NCBI GenBank assembly: GCA_019429405.1
Contig: JAHYIZ010000001.1
Span: forward strand, 232,035-296,034
Direction of reading: 5' to 3'
DNA length: 64,000 nt
Source of the DNA: Paracoccaceae bacterium
GTDB lineage: Bacteria; Pseudomonadota; Alphaproteobacteria; Rhodobacterales; Rhodobacteraceae
The translations under genes were made by a program, and so were the position numbers. Position 1 is the stretch's first letter, and the number at the start of each line of letters is the position of its first letter. Of this stretch, positions 1 to 9,534 are shown in pieces. The notes under the pieces are model-generated. The model did not search any database. It had not been told where the DNA came from and was given only the letters and a program-made list of their open reading frames with translations.

Positions 1-1
1 T

Positions 2-802
2 TTTGGCGCTGGGCCAGCATTTGCCAAGAACGAAAAAAGCGAGGCCAAGGGCGACAATGGCGCTGATCGGGGCAACAGGCCCGAGCGCGAGGAACGCACG
101 CGGGCACAAGGCAACGGCGATGAGGGCGGCAACAAAGGCGGCAACAGCGCTGCTGGCAATTCCGGGAACAGCGGCAACCGAGGTGGCAAGTCCGACACCG
201 GGGCAATGGCCTCTGAGCTCAAGGGCCTCAATGCCTATCACGCCAGTGCCCAGGCCTTTGCAAACGCGGCACCCAACAGTCAGGTGGGCCGGATCGAATC
301 CTACCGGGTTGCGGTTGGCGAAGCACAGGCGATTGCGGCTTTGGCCAGCAATGCTGCGGCCGATGCCGCAGATGCCGATGCCGCGCTGCTGTTGCTGCTA
401 GCCGAACGTCAGGCATTGCTTGATGGCTATAGTGGCCGCACCCCGGAAGAAATCGAAGCGGCAATTGGCGAACTTGTAGCGGGATCGCCGACCTACGACG
501 TCGATTTGGCAGCGCTCAATGCCGAGCTTCTCGAAGCCACCGGGCATGAAGACGCGCTCACGGGGCTTGCAGATCAGATTCTGGCCGCCGAAGCTGCGGC
601 ACTTGCCGCAGCTGATGCTGCGGCGCAAGCGGCTGCCGCACAAGCGGCCGCCGAAGCTGCCGAGGCCGAAGCCCTGCTTGCCGCCGCCAAAGGGCGCACC
701 CTTTCACCCGAAGCCCTCGCATTCTTGCGTGCGCAATTGGGCGTCGTGGAGGGCGAGGCCGCCGAAACTGGCGACGGCCTGCCTCCGGCAGCTACCTACT
801 GA
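2..802 (+). CDS. Ala-rich hypothetical protein, 5' truncated
   Basis: The frame is open from the left edge to TGA at 800-802, so the gene is cut at its 5' end; the first internal ATG is at 206 but the reading frame and composition continue upstream of it. The visible 266 residues begin with a low-complexity Gly/Asn/Lys/Asp-rich stretch (about residues 10-68), followed by an Ala-rich, probably helical region with a run of Ala/Glu-Ala repeats around residues 190-225. I recognise no catalytic motif and no family. It may be a surface, exported or coiled-coil structural protein, but the missing N-terminus prevents a signal-peptide test. A GC-rich hairpin lies just after the stop. Confidence 0.6.
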   Translation, partial: FGAGPAFAKNEKSEAKGDNGADRGNRPEREERTRAQGNGDEGGNKGGNSAAGNSGNSGNRGGKSDTGAMASELKGLNAYHASAQAFANAAPNSQVGRIESYRVAVGEAQAIAALASNAAADAADADAALLLLLAERQALLDGYSGRTPEEIEAAIGELVAGSPTYDVDLAALNAELLEATGHEDALTGLADQILAAEAAALAAADAAAQAAAAQAAAEAAEAEALLAAAKGRTLSPEALAFLRAQLGVVEGEAAETGDGLPPAATY

Positions 803-810
803 TCGGCGAT

Positions 811-835
811 CGGGGCGGCGCTGGCCGCCGCCCCG
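811..835 (+). terminator. GC-rich hairpin after the partial gene
   Basis: A perfect 9-bp stem (CGGGGCGGC at 811-819 with GCCGCCCCG at 827-835) encloses a 7-nt loop, nine bases after the upstream stop codon. There is no T-tract, so termination without Rho is uncertain. Confidence 0.45.
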
Positions 836-910
836 GCACGCACCCTTGCCGCCCTGCGCAAAACCCAATAAACCGACCCGAAATCGGAACCCTTTTGCGC
901 AGAGGCCGCC

Positions 911-2140
911 ATGTCCGCACCCAAGAAAGTCGTGCTCGCCTATTCCGGCGGCCTTGATACCTCGATCATCCTGAAATGGTTGCAGACCGAATACGGTTGC
1001 GAGGTGGTAACCTTTACCGCCGATCTGGGGCAGGGTGAGGAACTCGAGCCGGCGCGCGCAAAAGCGCTGCTGCTGGGCATCAAGCCCGAAAATATCCACA
1101 TCGTTGATGTGCGCGAAGAATTCGTGCGCGATTTCGTGTTTCCGATGTTCCGCGCAAATGCGCTTTATGAGGGGCTTTACCTTCTGGGCACCTCGATCGC
1201 GCGCCCGCTGATTTCACGGCACCTCGTGCGCATCGCCGAGGAATGCGGCGCCGACGCGGTAGCGCACGGCGCGACTGGCAAAGGCAACGATCAGGTCCGC
1301 TTTGAGCTTTGCGCCTATGCGCTCAACCCGCATATTCAGGTCATCGCGCCGTGGCGGCTGTGGGATCTGACCTCGCGCACCAAACTGTTGCAATTTGCCG
1401 AGGCGAACCAGATTCCCATCGCCAAGGACAAGCGCGGCGAGGCCCCCTTTTCGGTTGATGCGAACCTGCTGCACACCTCGTCTGAGGGCAAGGCGCTGGA
1501 AAACCCGGCGAATGAGGCGCCCGAGTATGTTTATCAGCGCACGGTGAACCCGGAAGACGCGCCCGATACCCCCGAGATCGTGGAAATCACCTTTGAGCGC
1601 GGCGATGCGGTGGCGATCAACGGCGAGGCGATGTCGCCCGCGACCATCCTGACCCGGCTGAACGAACTTGGCGGCAAGCACGGCGTCGGCCGGCTCGATC
1701 TGGTCGAAAACCGCTTTGTCGGCATGAAATCGCGCGGCATCTACGAAACCCCCGGCGGCACGATCTTGCTTGAGGCGCACCGCGGCATTGAGCAGATCAC
1801 GCTTGATGCAGGTTCGGGGCACCTGAAAGACAGCATCATGCCGCGCTATGCGGAGCTGATCTACAACGGCTTTTGGTTTTCGCCCGAGCGCGAAATGCTG
1901 CAAGCCCTTATCGACAAGAGCCAAGAGCATGTCAGCGGCACCGTGCGGCTGAAACTCTACAAAGGCTCGGCCCGCACCGTGGCGCGTTGGTCGGAACATT
2001 CGCTGTATTCCGAGGCGCATGTGACGTTTGAGGACGACGCCGGTGCCTATGACCAGAAAGACGCGGCGGGCTTCATCCGCCTGAATGCGTTGCGGCTGAA
2101 GCTGATCGCCACCCGCAACGCGCGCGTCGCACGCAAGTGA
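911..2140 (+). CDS. argG: Argininosuccinate synthase
   Basis: This enzyme condenses citrulline and aspartate with ATP to argininosuccinate in arginine biosynthesis, in the cytoplasm. The 409-residue length is typical. The N-terminal ATP pyrophosphatase signature AYSGGLDTS is at residues 10-18, and the conserved [15 protein letters not shown] stretch that contacts citrulline/aspartate lies near residue 118. The ATG at 911 is a few bases past the purine-rich GCAGAGG sequence. It overlaps the next gene by four bases (GTGA), suggesting a shared transcript, although the two functions are unrelated. Confidence 0.97.
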   Translation: MSAPKKVVLAYSGGLDTSIILKWLQTEYGCEVVTFTADLGQGEELEPARAKALLLGIKPENIHIVDVREEFVRDFVFPMFRANALYEGLYLLGTSIARPLISRHLVRIAEECGADAVAHGATGKGNDQVRFELCAYALNPHIQVIAPWRLWDLTSRTKLLQFAEANQIPIAKDKRGEAPFSVDANLLHTSSEGKALENPANEAPEYVYQRTVNPEDAPDTPEIVEITFERGDAVAINGEAMSPATILTRLNELGGKHGVGRLDLVENRFVGMKSRGIYETPGGTILLEAHRGIEQITLDAGSGHLKDSIMPRYAELIYNGFWFSPEREMLQALIDKSQEHVSGTVRLKLYKGSARTVARWSEHSLYSEAHVTFEDDAGAYDQKDAAGFIRLNALRLKLIATRNARVARK

Positions 2141-2661
2141 CGGTGCGCGCCGCCATTGTCACCGTTTCCGACCGTGCAAGCCGCGGCGAATACGAAGACA
2201 AGGGCGGCCCGGCGGCCGAGGCCTGGCTAAAGGGCGTCGTAACCTCACCGCTGAACATCACCCGCGACATCATCCCCGATGGCCGCGCCAGTGTGGCCGC
2301 CACGCTGCGCCGACTTGTTGCAGAAGGCGCCGACCTGATCTTGGTGACAGGCGGCACCGGCCCCGCGCCTCGTGACGAAACCCCTGAGGGCGTTGCCGAC
2401 GTGATCGAAAAGGAACTCGCCGGGTTTGGCGAGGAAATGCGCCGGGCCAGTTTGCGCGACGTGCCGACCGCCATTTTGTCGCGCCAAAGCGCTGGCATCG
2501 CAAAGACAAGTCTGATCATCACGCTGCCGGGAAAGCCCGCAGCAATCGGCACCTGCCTTGATGCTGTGTTCGCCGCAGTGCCCTATTGCCTTGATCTGAT
2601 CGGCGCTGGCCGTATCGAGACCGACCCTGCCCGCATCACGGCATTCCGGCCGAAAGCCTGA
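2137..2661 (+). CDS. mog: MogA/MoaB-type molybdopterin adenylyltransferase
   Basis: Predicted to adenylate molybdopterin before molybdenum insertion in molybdenum-cofactor synthesis. The 174-residue protein has the MoaB/Mog fold signature: an N-terminal [20 protein letters not shown] segment (residues 4-23) and the substrate-binding motif [14 protein letters not shown] around residue 72. The start is GTG at 2137, overlapping the argG stop (GTGA), so translation is probably coupled. The family includes both Mog and MoaB; the length and the [10 protein letters not shown] segment favour the Mog type, but I cannot separate them firmly. Confidence 0.88.
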   Translation: MTVRAAIVTVSDRASRGEYEDKGGPAAEAWLKGVVTSPLNITRDIIPDGRASVAATLRRLVAEGADLILVTGGTGPAPRDETPEGVADVIEKELAGFGEEMRRASLRDVPTAILSRQSAGIAKTSLIITLPGKPAAIGTCLDAVFAAVPYCLDLIGAGRIETDPARITAFRPKA

Positions 2662-2666
2662 GGTTT

Positions 2667-2681
2667 AGCTTGGGCCAAGCT
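2667..2681. repeat. Perfect 15-bp inverted repeat between convergent genes
   Basis: AGCTTGG-G-CCAAGCT is a perfect dyad six bases after the mog stop and upstream (on the + strand) of the end of the LacI-family gene. It could act as a weak bidirectional terminator or a protein-binding site; there is no T-tract. Confidence 0.4.
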
Positions 2682-2727
2682 CTTCGGGGGTGACCGCGTG
2701 AACAGCCCGGTGCGTGCCAGCGGCGCG

Positions 2728-3759
2728 CTATTGCGTGCGAATGGTATCGCCCGGCTGCAACACCGGCGTCAGTTCCACCACCTCGCCGCCGATCTGGCCG
2801 GATTGGCTGCACCCAGCGATAATCTTTGCCGCCCTGATGCCGATCTCGTGGCGGCAAGCATCCATCGTTGCCAGTTTGCGCGGCAAACCGTCGAGCAGGT
2901 CAACCCCGTTGAACCCCGCCAGCCCCAGCTTGCCCGGCACATCGTAGCCGTTTTCAAGGCACCACAACAGCCCGCCAGCGCCGATCATGTCATTGGAGTA
3001 ATAGAGAAAATCAATGTCAGGGTGACGCTCCAGAACGGCCTTGGTAATCTCGCGCCCCTTCAGGAGCCCTGACCCCCCGGAATAAAAGACAGAATCCACC
3101 AGCGCCAGGCCCGCCTCCGCCAGCCCCTCGACAAACCCTTCCAGGCGCTTTCGGGCGCGGTGGTCATCAGGCATTTTGGTGCCAAGAAACGCAATCCGCT
3201 TGTAGCCCGCCGCCACGATCGCAGCAGCCATCTCGCGCCCCGCGCGGCGGTGCGAAATGCCCACCACCGAGTCGATACCCTTACCGTCGGAATCCATGAT
3301 CTCGACAATCGGGATGCCAGCGTTTTCAAGCATCGAGCGCGCGGCGGGCGTGTGTTCCAGCCCCGCAACAATGACGCCCGAAGGCCGCCATGAAAGCATC
3401 TCATAGAGAATCGATTCCTCGCGCTGCGGCGAATATTTCGTGACGCCAACGACCGGCTGCAGCCCGGTATTTTCCAGCACCTCGGAAATACCGCCGAGAA
3501 CGTCGGGGAAAACGAGGTTTGAAAGCGAAGGAATGACGACCGCGACCAGATTCACGCGCTGGCTGGCAAGCGCGCCGGCAATCTTATTGGGCACATAGCC
3601 AAGCCTCTGCGCCGCTTCGAGCACTTTTGCACGGGTGCCATCGGACACGTCGCCACGGTTGCGAAGCACCCGGCTGACGGTCATTTCGGAAACGCCCGAG
3701 GCTTCGGAGACGTCACGCAGCGTAAGCGGTCGGCGGGGGTCAAGCGGGGTGCGAGTCAC
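2728..3759 (-). CDS. LacI/GntR-type transcriptional regulator
   Basis: DNA-binding repressor-type protein of 343 residues. The N-terminal LacI helix-turn-helix is clear: LTLRDVSEASGVSEMTVSRVLRN at residues 12-34, followed by the hinge-helix region (RLGYVPNKIAGALAS). The rest is a periplasmic-binding-protein-like effector domain (VNLVAVVIPSLSNLVFPDVLGGI onward, ending near GGEVVELTPVLQPG). The effector domain most resembles the gluconate-type GntR branch of LacI regulators, a judgement from memory. The start is GTG at 3759. No sugar or acid catabolic gene is adjacent, so its targets are elsewhere. A LacI-type palindrome lies 78 bases upstream and suggests autoregulation. Confidence 0.9.
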   Translation of the reverse strand: MTRTPLDPRRPLTLRDVSEASGVSEMTVSRVLRNRGDVSDGTRAKVLEAAQRLGYVPNKIAGALASQRVNLVAVVIPSLSNLVFPDVLGGISEVLENTGLQPVVGVTKYSPQREESILYEMLSWRPSGVIVAGLEHTPAARSMLENAGIPIVEIMDSDGKGIDSVVGISHRRAGREMAAAIVAAGYKRIAFLGTKMPDDHRARKRLEGFVEGLAEAGLALVDSVFYSGGSGLLKGREITKAVLERHPDIDFLYYSNDMIGAGGLLWCLENGYDVPGKLGLAGFNGVDLLDGLPRKLATMDACRHEIGIRAAKIIAGCSQSGQIGGEVVELTPVLQPGDTIRTQ

Positions 3760-3836
3760 GCGGCGAACCTTTCAAGCGGGGTTTCTTCATGCTTAGCGCC
3801 AAAGCTTTCGCGAGTGCAAGTATCTGCGTCGCATGA

Positions 3837-3850
3837 TGTTATCGCTAACG
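3837..3850. promoter_or_regulatory. Candidate LacI-family operator
   Basis: TGTTATCGCTAACG contains the dyad GTTA-N-CG-N-TAAC with the central CG typical of LacI-family operators. It lies in the 197-bp gap between the LacI-family gene and tRNA-Arg, about 78 bp upstream of the regulator's GTG start. A weaker dyad, GCTT...AAGC, is at 3791-3805. The link to this regulator is inferred from position and symmetry. Confidence 0.5.
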
Positions 3851-3956
3851 CGGCAAGAATGGAAATCGCAGCTTCATTTTGCGCAACTTTATTGCTTGCC
3901 AAAATCCTGCAACCCCGCTTGCGTGCGGCGCAGAATGACCGCATTAAGGCGCAAAT

Positions 3957-4032
3957 GGCCCCGTAGCTCAGGGGATAGAGCGGCCGCCTCCTAAGCGGCA
4001 GGTCGATGGTTCGAATCCATCCGGGGTCACCA
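3957..4032 (+). tRNA. tRNA-Arg (anticodon CCU)
   Basis: The 76-nt sequence folds as a full cloverleaf. The acceptor stem is GGCCCCG/CGGGGTC with one G-U pair, the D-arm contains AGCTCAGGGGATAGAGC, and the anticodon arm GCCGC/GCGGC encloses loop CTCCTAA, giving anticodon CCT. The T-arm is GATGG-TTCGAAT-CCATC. A 3' CCA is encoded (4030-4032). It reads AGG codons, which are rare in this GC-rich genome. tRNA-Arg(CCU) genes are frequent integration sites, but I see no integrase or second copy of the 3' end here. Confidence 0.96.
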
Positions 4033-4040
4033 GCACGCCA

Positions 4041-4745
4041 TCAGGTCATCCGGATCGCAGATTTATCGACGGCGAGCATATAGCCCTTGCGGGCGATATT
4101 ACGCACCAGAAGCTCGGTAACCAACTGGTTTCCCAGCGCATCGCGCAAGCGTTTGATGCGGGTGGCACCCGCCGATTCGTCGCATTCGGCGGCAGAACGG
4201 CCCGAAATCACCGCCTCGATCTCGGCACCCGAAAGCACGTCGTCATCCATGCGCGCCTCGGCCAGCACCGCCAGGGTCTCTATTCCAGCGGGGGTCAGCG
4301 TAAAGGCCATGTCGTTGAGGATCACTGCGTTTTCGGCCCGCGCGATGGTCAGGCTGCGCACCTCGATGCCGGAACGCTGAATCTCGACCATGCGACGATT
4401 AAGCGCCACGATCATCAGCAAAAGTACCAACGCCGCAATGAGTAACGCAGCGGCAAACAGCAGCAAGATAAAGATGATCACCCGGTAGCTTGAAAGCACC
4501 TCGGAAAATGACGTGCCAGACTGCGCCAGCACCTCTAGCAACCGCACCTCGCCCGCCCCGGTCAGAGCGTCGTTTTCCATGAAAATACGTTCGACGCGGG
4601 CGTTGAAGGCATTGGCATCGGGCAGCGACAGGAACAGGCCAACCGCCGCGGCGGCGAGGATTGCCACAACCGCGCCAATGCCCCAGACCACCGCGCGGCT
4701 ACCGCTGCGCAGACTGTCAGTAACGGAGGTAATCCGACCCGGCAC
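4041..4745 (-). CDS. Membrane-anchored winged-helix regulator (C-terminal DNA-binding domain)
   Basis: Protein of 234 residues with two predicted membrane helices (about 18-41 and 87-115) separated by a ~45-residue loop predicted to be periplasmic. A cytoplasmic C-terminal domain (about 130-234) resembles the OmpR/ToxR-type winged helix: a strand-rich entry (LNDMAFTLTPAGIETLAVLAEA), then ATRIKRLRDALG and a wing ending RNIARKGYMLAV, comparable to the recognition helix and 'GxGY' wing of that class. I chose GTG at 4745 because AGAGGAAAG precedes it; longer frames run into the neighbour and are low complexity. It overlaps the upstream small secreted gene by 29 bp. The order (membrane part first, winged helix last) is the reverse of ToxR/CadC. 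Targets are unknown. Confidence 0.7.
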   Translation of the reverse strand: MPGRITSVTDSLRSGSRAVVWGIGAVVAILAAAAVGLFLSLPDANAFNARVERIFMENDALTGAGEVRLLEVLAQSGTSFSEVLSSYRVIIFILLLFAAALLIAALVLLLMIVALNRRMVEIQRSGIEVRSLTIARAENAVILNDMAFTLTPAGIETLAVLAEARMDDDVLSGAEIEAVISGRSAAECDESAGATRIKRLRDALGNQLVTELLVRNIARKGYMLAVDKSAIRMT

Positions 4746-5001
4746 TGTCTTTCCTCTGCTCCAGCCCTTCGGGTCCGAAGATGGAGAGAATATTAAGCAG
4801 CGTCCAGCCGTTTTGCGCCAGACGCGGCGCAAGCGCCGCCTTAGCGGCCTCCAACGATACGCAAGCGGCATCGGGAAGCTGGGCGACACCGTAGTGCAGC
4901 CCAAAGGGGTTATCCCGGCTAGCCTTGTAATCGGCATAGCAGGCGGCGGATGCGGGGCCGGCGGCAAGCGCCAGCACAAGGGCGAGGATGCGCGTTTTCA
5001 T
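4717..5001 (-). CDS. Small secreted protein paired with the membrane regulator
   Basis: Protein of 94 residues starting at ATG 5001, where a textbook signal peptide begins (MKTRILALVLALAAGPASA, cleaved before ACYADYKAS). The mature part is about 75 residues with two cysteines (ACYADY and DAACVSL) that could form a disulfide in the periplasm. I recognise no family. It ends inside the start of the membrane-bound regulator (29-bp overlap), so the two are translationally coupled; a periplasmic partner or sensor role for the regulator is an inference from this arrangement. Confidence 0.65.
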   Translation of the reverse strand: MKTRILALVLALAAGPASAACYADYKASRDNPFGLHYGVAQLPDAACVSLEAAKAALAPRLAQNGWTLLNILSIFGPEGLEQRKDSAGSDYLRY

Positions 5002-5169
5002 GACCCGAAGATGCGCCAGCTTGCGCCGGATATTCAATAACAACCGCGCGCGCGGGGCCTGATATCCGATAACGGGCCGCTGATATTGCTTGGCAAGGCG
5101 GCTTGGAGCGAGGGTTCAGGCATCGCAACCGGCGCTGCCAGCCAGACGCCCCCACGAGGAACCGCAGAT

Positions 5170-5646
5170 ATGAAACGCATGATCGCCCTGACCACCGCCG
5201 CCGCCATCGCACTGACCGGCATCACCGCATCGCCCGCCGCAGCGCTTGACAAGAACGGGCGCGAATTTTTGGGCGTCTTGCTTGGCATGGCCGTGCTGGG
5301 CGCGGTCATCAGTGAGGCGAACAAGGGCAATGCCCGCCCGCAGCCGCAGCCGCAACCGCGCCGCGCGCCGCCGCCCAGCAACAACTGGGGCAACAACGGT
5401 TGGAACGGCCACGGCAACAACAACTGGGAAAACCGCACCACCTGGCTGCCGGCCACCTGCCTGCGCTCGGTGCGCGTGAACGGAAGCAACCGCGAGGTCG
5501 TCTCGGCACAGTGCCTGCGCGACCAGGGGCTGAACCAGCGGCTGCCCTCGAACTGCTCTTTCGATGTCCGCACCGATTGGGGCACGCAAAAGGTCTACGG
5601 CACCGCCTGCCTGTCAAACGAAGGTTTCAAAGTTGCGCGCCGCTAA
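5170..5646 (+). CDS. Secreted protein with Pro-Gln and Asn-Gly low-complexity segment
   Basis: Protein of 158 residues. The ATG at 5170 is chosen because a GAGGA ribosome site precedes it and a signal peptide follows ([20 protein letters not shown]...AAA). After a short hydrophobic stretch ([15 protein letters not shown]) come a [13 protein letters not shown] segment and an Asn/Gly/Trp-rich segment (about residues 60-85). The C-terminal domain has four cysteines (TCLRSV, AQCLRD, NCSFDV, ACLSNE), probably two disulfides. This is a common architecture of uncharacterised Rhodobacterales envelope proteins; its function is unknown. A strong hairpin terminator follows. Confidence 0.75.
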   Translation: MKRMIALTTAAAIALTGITASPAAALDKNGREFLGVLLGMAVLGAVISEANKGNARPQPQPQPRRAPPPSNNWGNNGWNGHGNNNWENRTTWLPATCLRSVRVNGSNREVVSAQCLRDQGLNQRLPSNCSFDVRTDWGTQKVYGTACLSNEGFKVARR

Positions 5647-5693
5647 CGGTTTGCACGCCGCGCGTTGGTGAGCAGTGCGCCTGCGGCGGGCGG

Positions 5694-5721
5694 GGGCGGG
5701 GGCCAGGGCCCCCGCCCTTTC
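5694..5721 (+). terminator. Rho-independent terminator-like hairpin
   Basis: A perfect 11-bp stem (GGGCGGGGGCC at 5694-5704 with GGCCCCCGCCC at 5707-5717) is followed by a short TTT. It separates the secreted-protein gene from rnhB. Confidence 0.65.
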
Positions 5722-5759
5722 GCATTGCGCGCACCGCGCTTTTGCGGCCTTCTGGCCTT

Positions 5760-6393
5760 ATGAAGACCGCACCAGATTATTCCTTTGAATCCGCCGCAAG
5801 CGAGCGCGGCTTTCTGCGCATTGCCGGGGTGGACGAGGTCGGGCGCGGCCCGCTTTGCGGCCCCGTTACCGCCGCAGCGGTGGTCCTGAACCCCGCGCAG
5901 ATCCCCGCCGGCCTGAATGACAGCAAAAAGCTGAGCGCCGCACGGCGCAACGCCCTGGCAGCCGAAATCTGGGCCAGCGCCGATTGCGCGGTGGCACATG
6001 CGAGCGTGGAAGAGATTGATACGCTCAACATCCTGCAAGCCTCGCATCTGGCTATGCGGCGCGCGCTTTCAGGTCTGCGCCACGCCCCCGACCACGCCCT
6101 GATCGACGGCAACCGGATGCCGCGCGGCCTTACGATTAGCGCCGAATGCATCGTGCGGGGCGACGCCCGCTGCCTTTCGATCGCCGCCGCGTCGATCATC
6201 GCCAAAGTGGCGCGCGATGCACTGATGGTGGATTTGGCGCAACAATACCCCGGCTATGGCTGGGAGAAAAACGCGGGCTACCCCACGCCTGACCATCTTG
6301 CGGCACTGCGAAATCTTGGTGTGACCCCACACCATAGGCGTTCGTTCCGGCCGGTGCACAACATCTTGTATCAAGATATTTCTCTAACCCATT

Positions 6394-6395
<2 letters not shown>
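5760..6395 (+). CDS. rnhB: Ribonuclease HII
   Basis: Cleaves RNA in RNA-DNA hybrids and removes single ribonucleotides from DNA. The 211-residue protein carries the RNase HII signature: [14 protein letters not shown] (metal-binding Asp-Glu near residues 24-25), DSKKLS (near 59), ALIDGN (the third carboxylate, near 117) and ARDALM. The ATG at 5760 gives the standard length; the longer frame begins inside the previous gene and is rejected. Its last codons contain a perfect dyad (6363-6377), and its stop codon overlaps the first of three GANTC sites in front of ccrM. Confidence 0.95.
6363..6377. repeat. Inverted repeat at the 3' end of rnhB
   Basis: ATCTTG-TAT-CAAGAT is a perfect 6-bp dyad with a 3-nt spacer, followed by ATTTCT, about 100 bp upstream of ccrM. 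It may be a weak terminator or an operator in the ccrM promoter region; it also encodes rnhB residues. Confidence 0.3.
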
Positions 6396-7595
<1,200 letters not shown>

Positions 7596-7646
7596 TCCCG
7601 AACCGAATTCGCCAGTGCTGCGCGGCCCGCCCGCTGGCACCGCCTT

Positions 7647-7677
7647 GCCCCGCCGTGGTGAACGGCGGGGCTTTTTT
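7647..7677. terminator. Strong intrinsic terminator between convergent genes
   Basis: A 10-bp stem (GCCCCGCCGT at 7647-7656 with ACGGCGGGGC at 7662-7671) is followed on the + strand by TTTTTT. It terminates ccrM and lies close to the end of the convergent lipoprotein gene at 7684. Confidence 0.9.
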
Positions 7678-7683
7678 GTCGGT

Positions 7684-8190
7684 TCAGTTCATGATCACAC
7701 GGACACTCTTGCCATCGGCAACGCGCACCAGCCTGACCAGCCGATTGCCTTCAGGCGCAAAGCCCTGCCCGCGAACGAACTGCACAACGGTCATGACGTA
7801 GTAATCACCATTGGCGACCCCGGCGAATTCAAAGTTGCCTGCGGCATCGCAGACCGTCGTGCGCCGCATCGTCGCATATTCGGGCGGCGCAGTCATGCTG
7901 GGTATCGGCTGCGAAACCGACATGGTCCCGCCGCCCGCATTACCGTAGATCGCTGCGATACGCTCTCTGGCATACTGACCCGCCGGCACCAGCTCTGCCT
8001 TGGTACCCGCGCAGGTGATCACGGCGCCGTTGGACAGCCGCGTAAAGCCCTGACCCGTAACCTTTGCCGCGCCGCTTTGATTGATATATGCAACTTCGGC
8101 CGCATTGAACGGCACCGCCACCTCGGCTGTCGTCGCGCAACCCGTAACCAGCGCGAAAACCGCCAGTGTGGCAAAGAGTTTCGTGAACAC
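7684..8190 (-). CDS. Predicted lipoprotein of unknown function
   Basis: Protein of 168 residues starting at GTG 8190, which sits 7 nt after a full AGGAGG ribosome site; a longer frame to 8238 lacks such a site. The N-terminus is a lipoprotein signal (FTKLFATLAVFALVTGC) with the lipobox LVTGC, so Cys is the likely lipidated residue. The mature domain contains AAEVAYINQSGAAKVTGQGF and a late segment FEFAGVANGDYYVMTVVQF reminiscent of carboxypeptidase-regulatory/transthyretin-like beta domains. Function unknown. Confidence 0.78.
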   Translation of the reverse strand: MFTKLFATLAVFALVTGCATTAEVAVPFNAAEVAYINQSGAAKVTGQGFTRLSNGAVITCAGTKAELVPAGQYARERIAAIYGNAGGGTMSVSQPIPSMTAPPEYATMRRTTVCDAAGNFEFAGVANGDYYVMTVVQFVRGQGFAPEGNRLVRLVRVADGKSVRVIMN

Positions 8191-8303
8191 CTGCACCTCC
8201 TCTGGCTGAAGAGAATATGCGGCGCGGGCTTGCCGCACCGCATGCTGATGATACGCCCTTCGGTCAGTCTATTCGACGTGACGCAACCGCACAGGGAAAG
8301 CCG

Positions 8304-9446
8304 TCAAACCGACCCTGCGGGCATCGGGTTGGTGCCCGCATTGTAGGCCGCCCAGTCGGTAATCTCGGGGTAATACTTCTTGCGCCATGCGCGCACGCGC
8401 GGGTTCATGCGGCGGCGCCAAAGCGGCGGGACCATCGCCAGCGTGGTCATCACCGGGTAGCCATAGGGCAGTTGCGGGGCTTCGTCGTCGGTATAGGTCT
8501 GCAACAAGGGAAAGCGGCGGTCGGGCTTGTAATGATGGTCCGAGTGCCTTTGCAGGTTGATCAACAGCCAATTTGAAGCCATGTGGCTCGCATTCCAGCT
8601 GTGGCGCGGCAGCACATGTTCATACTTGCCCCCGCCCTTGTGTTCGCGCGTCAGGCCGTAATGTTCAACATAGTTGGTCAGCTCAAGCTGCCAGATCGCG
8701 ATGAAGCCCTGAAAGACGAACAGCGCCAGCCCTACCCAGCCGCCCAGATAGAGCGCCAGCGCCACCATTACAAGTTGCAGCGCGCCGTAGCGCCAGAACG
8801 GGTTTGAAGCGTGCCACATGCTGCGCCCCGCCCGCGCCAGCATCAGCCTTTCGGCATGCCACGCCGAACGCGGACAATCGCGCAGCACGCGCCAGAAGAA
8901 GCGATGAAACCCCTCGTTATAGCGCGCGGTGGCGGCATCGCGCGGGGTGCCGACATACCAGTGGTGCACCAGCAGGTGCTCGGTGTGAAAATGCCCGTAG
9001 AACACGGTAGAAAGCAGCAGATCGCCCAGCCCGATTTCCAGCTTGTTCTTCTGGTGAAAAAGCTCGTGGCTGTAAACGATGCCCACGGTCCCCGAAATCA
9101 CCCCCACGCCGAAGAACAGCACGATGGTTTCAAGCGCGCTCAGGTGGTCGGTGTGGGTCACCCACCAGATCATCCCGAAGATTGTGACGAATTGCACCGG
9201 AAACCAGATCATCGTGATCAGGCGATACCAGAACAGGTCTTGCTCGGGAGTTTCGACATCGGGGTTGTCTTCGTTGCGGCCCAGAATTGCATCCAGCACC
9301 GTCACCGCGACCCAGCCATAGACAGGTAGTAAAACCACGGTCCAACCGCCGACGGTGGCGCCAAGAATGGCCAGTGGCACCATGCCAAGCGAAAGCCAGA
9401 ATGGCAGCGCGCGGGCGGGGCGGCGGATTTCTTCGCGGCTAGACAT
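8304..9446 (-). CDS. alkB: AlkB-type alkane 1-monooxygenase
   Basis: Integral-membrane non-haem diiron enzyme that hydroxylates terminal carbons of n-alkanes using electrons from rubredoxin. The 380 residues contain the histidine boxes of the family: HELFH (near residue 128), HFHTEHLLVHH (near 151), NYVEHYGL (near 256) and LQRHSDHH (near 298), plus four to six hydrophobic helices in the N-terminal and central parts. ATG 9446 is preceded by GGAGGGACAG. No rubredoxin or regulator gene is adjacent; a ferredoxin-reductase-type gene lies 16 kb away. Box one reads HELFHQ where classic AlkB has a small residue, so substrate range is uncertain. Confidence 0.9.
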   Translation of the reverse strand: MSSREEIRRPARALPFWLSLGMVPLAILGATVGGWTVVLLPVYGWVAVTVLDAILGRNEDNPDVETPEQDLFWYRLITMIWFPVQFVTIFGMIWWVTHTDHLSALETIVLFFGVGVISGTVGIVYSHELFHQKNKLEIGLGDLLLSTVFYGHFHTEHLLVHHWYVGTPRDAATARYNEGFHRFFWRVLRDCPRSAWHAERLMLARAGRSMWHASNPFWRYGALQLVMVALALYLGGWVGLALFVFQGFIAIWQLELTNYVEHYGLTREHKGGGKYEHVLPRHSWNASHMASNWLLINLQRHSDHHYKPDRRFPLLQTYTDDEAPQLPYGYPVMTTLAMVPPLWRRRMNPRVRAWRKKYYPEITDWAAYNAGTNPMPAGSV

Positions 9447-9534
9447 CTGTCCCTCCGGGTTGGCGATAACGCGCAGATGATAGCCGAGCGGCACGCAGAC
9501 GCAATTGACATGACCTGCGGCAGATGCGCCCGGA

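Noticed and set aside
1214-2020. 268-codon ORF antisense to argG
   Set aside because: It is a GC-rich third-position shadow of argG with no motif and no ribosome site.
3957-5043. Integrated element at tRNA-Arg
   Set aside because: No integrase, no repeat of the tRNA 3' end, and no compositional break was seen.
5400-5759. N-terminal extension of rnhB
   Set aside because: It crosses the previous gene and a strong terminator; RNase HII homology starts after ATG 5760.
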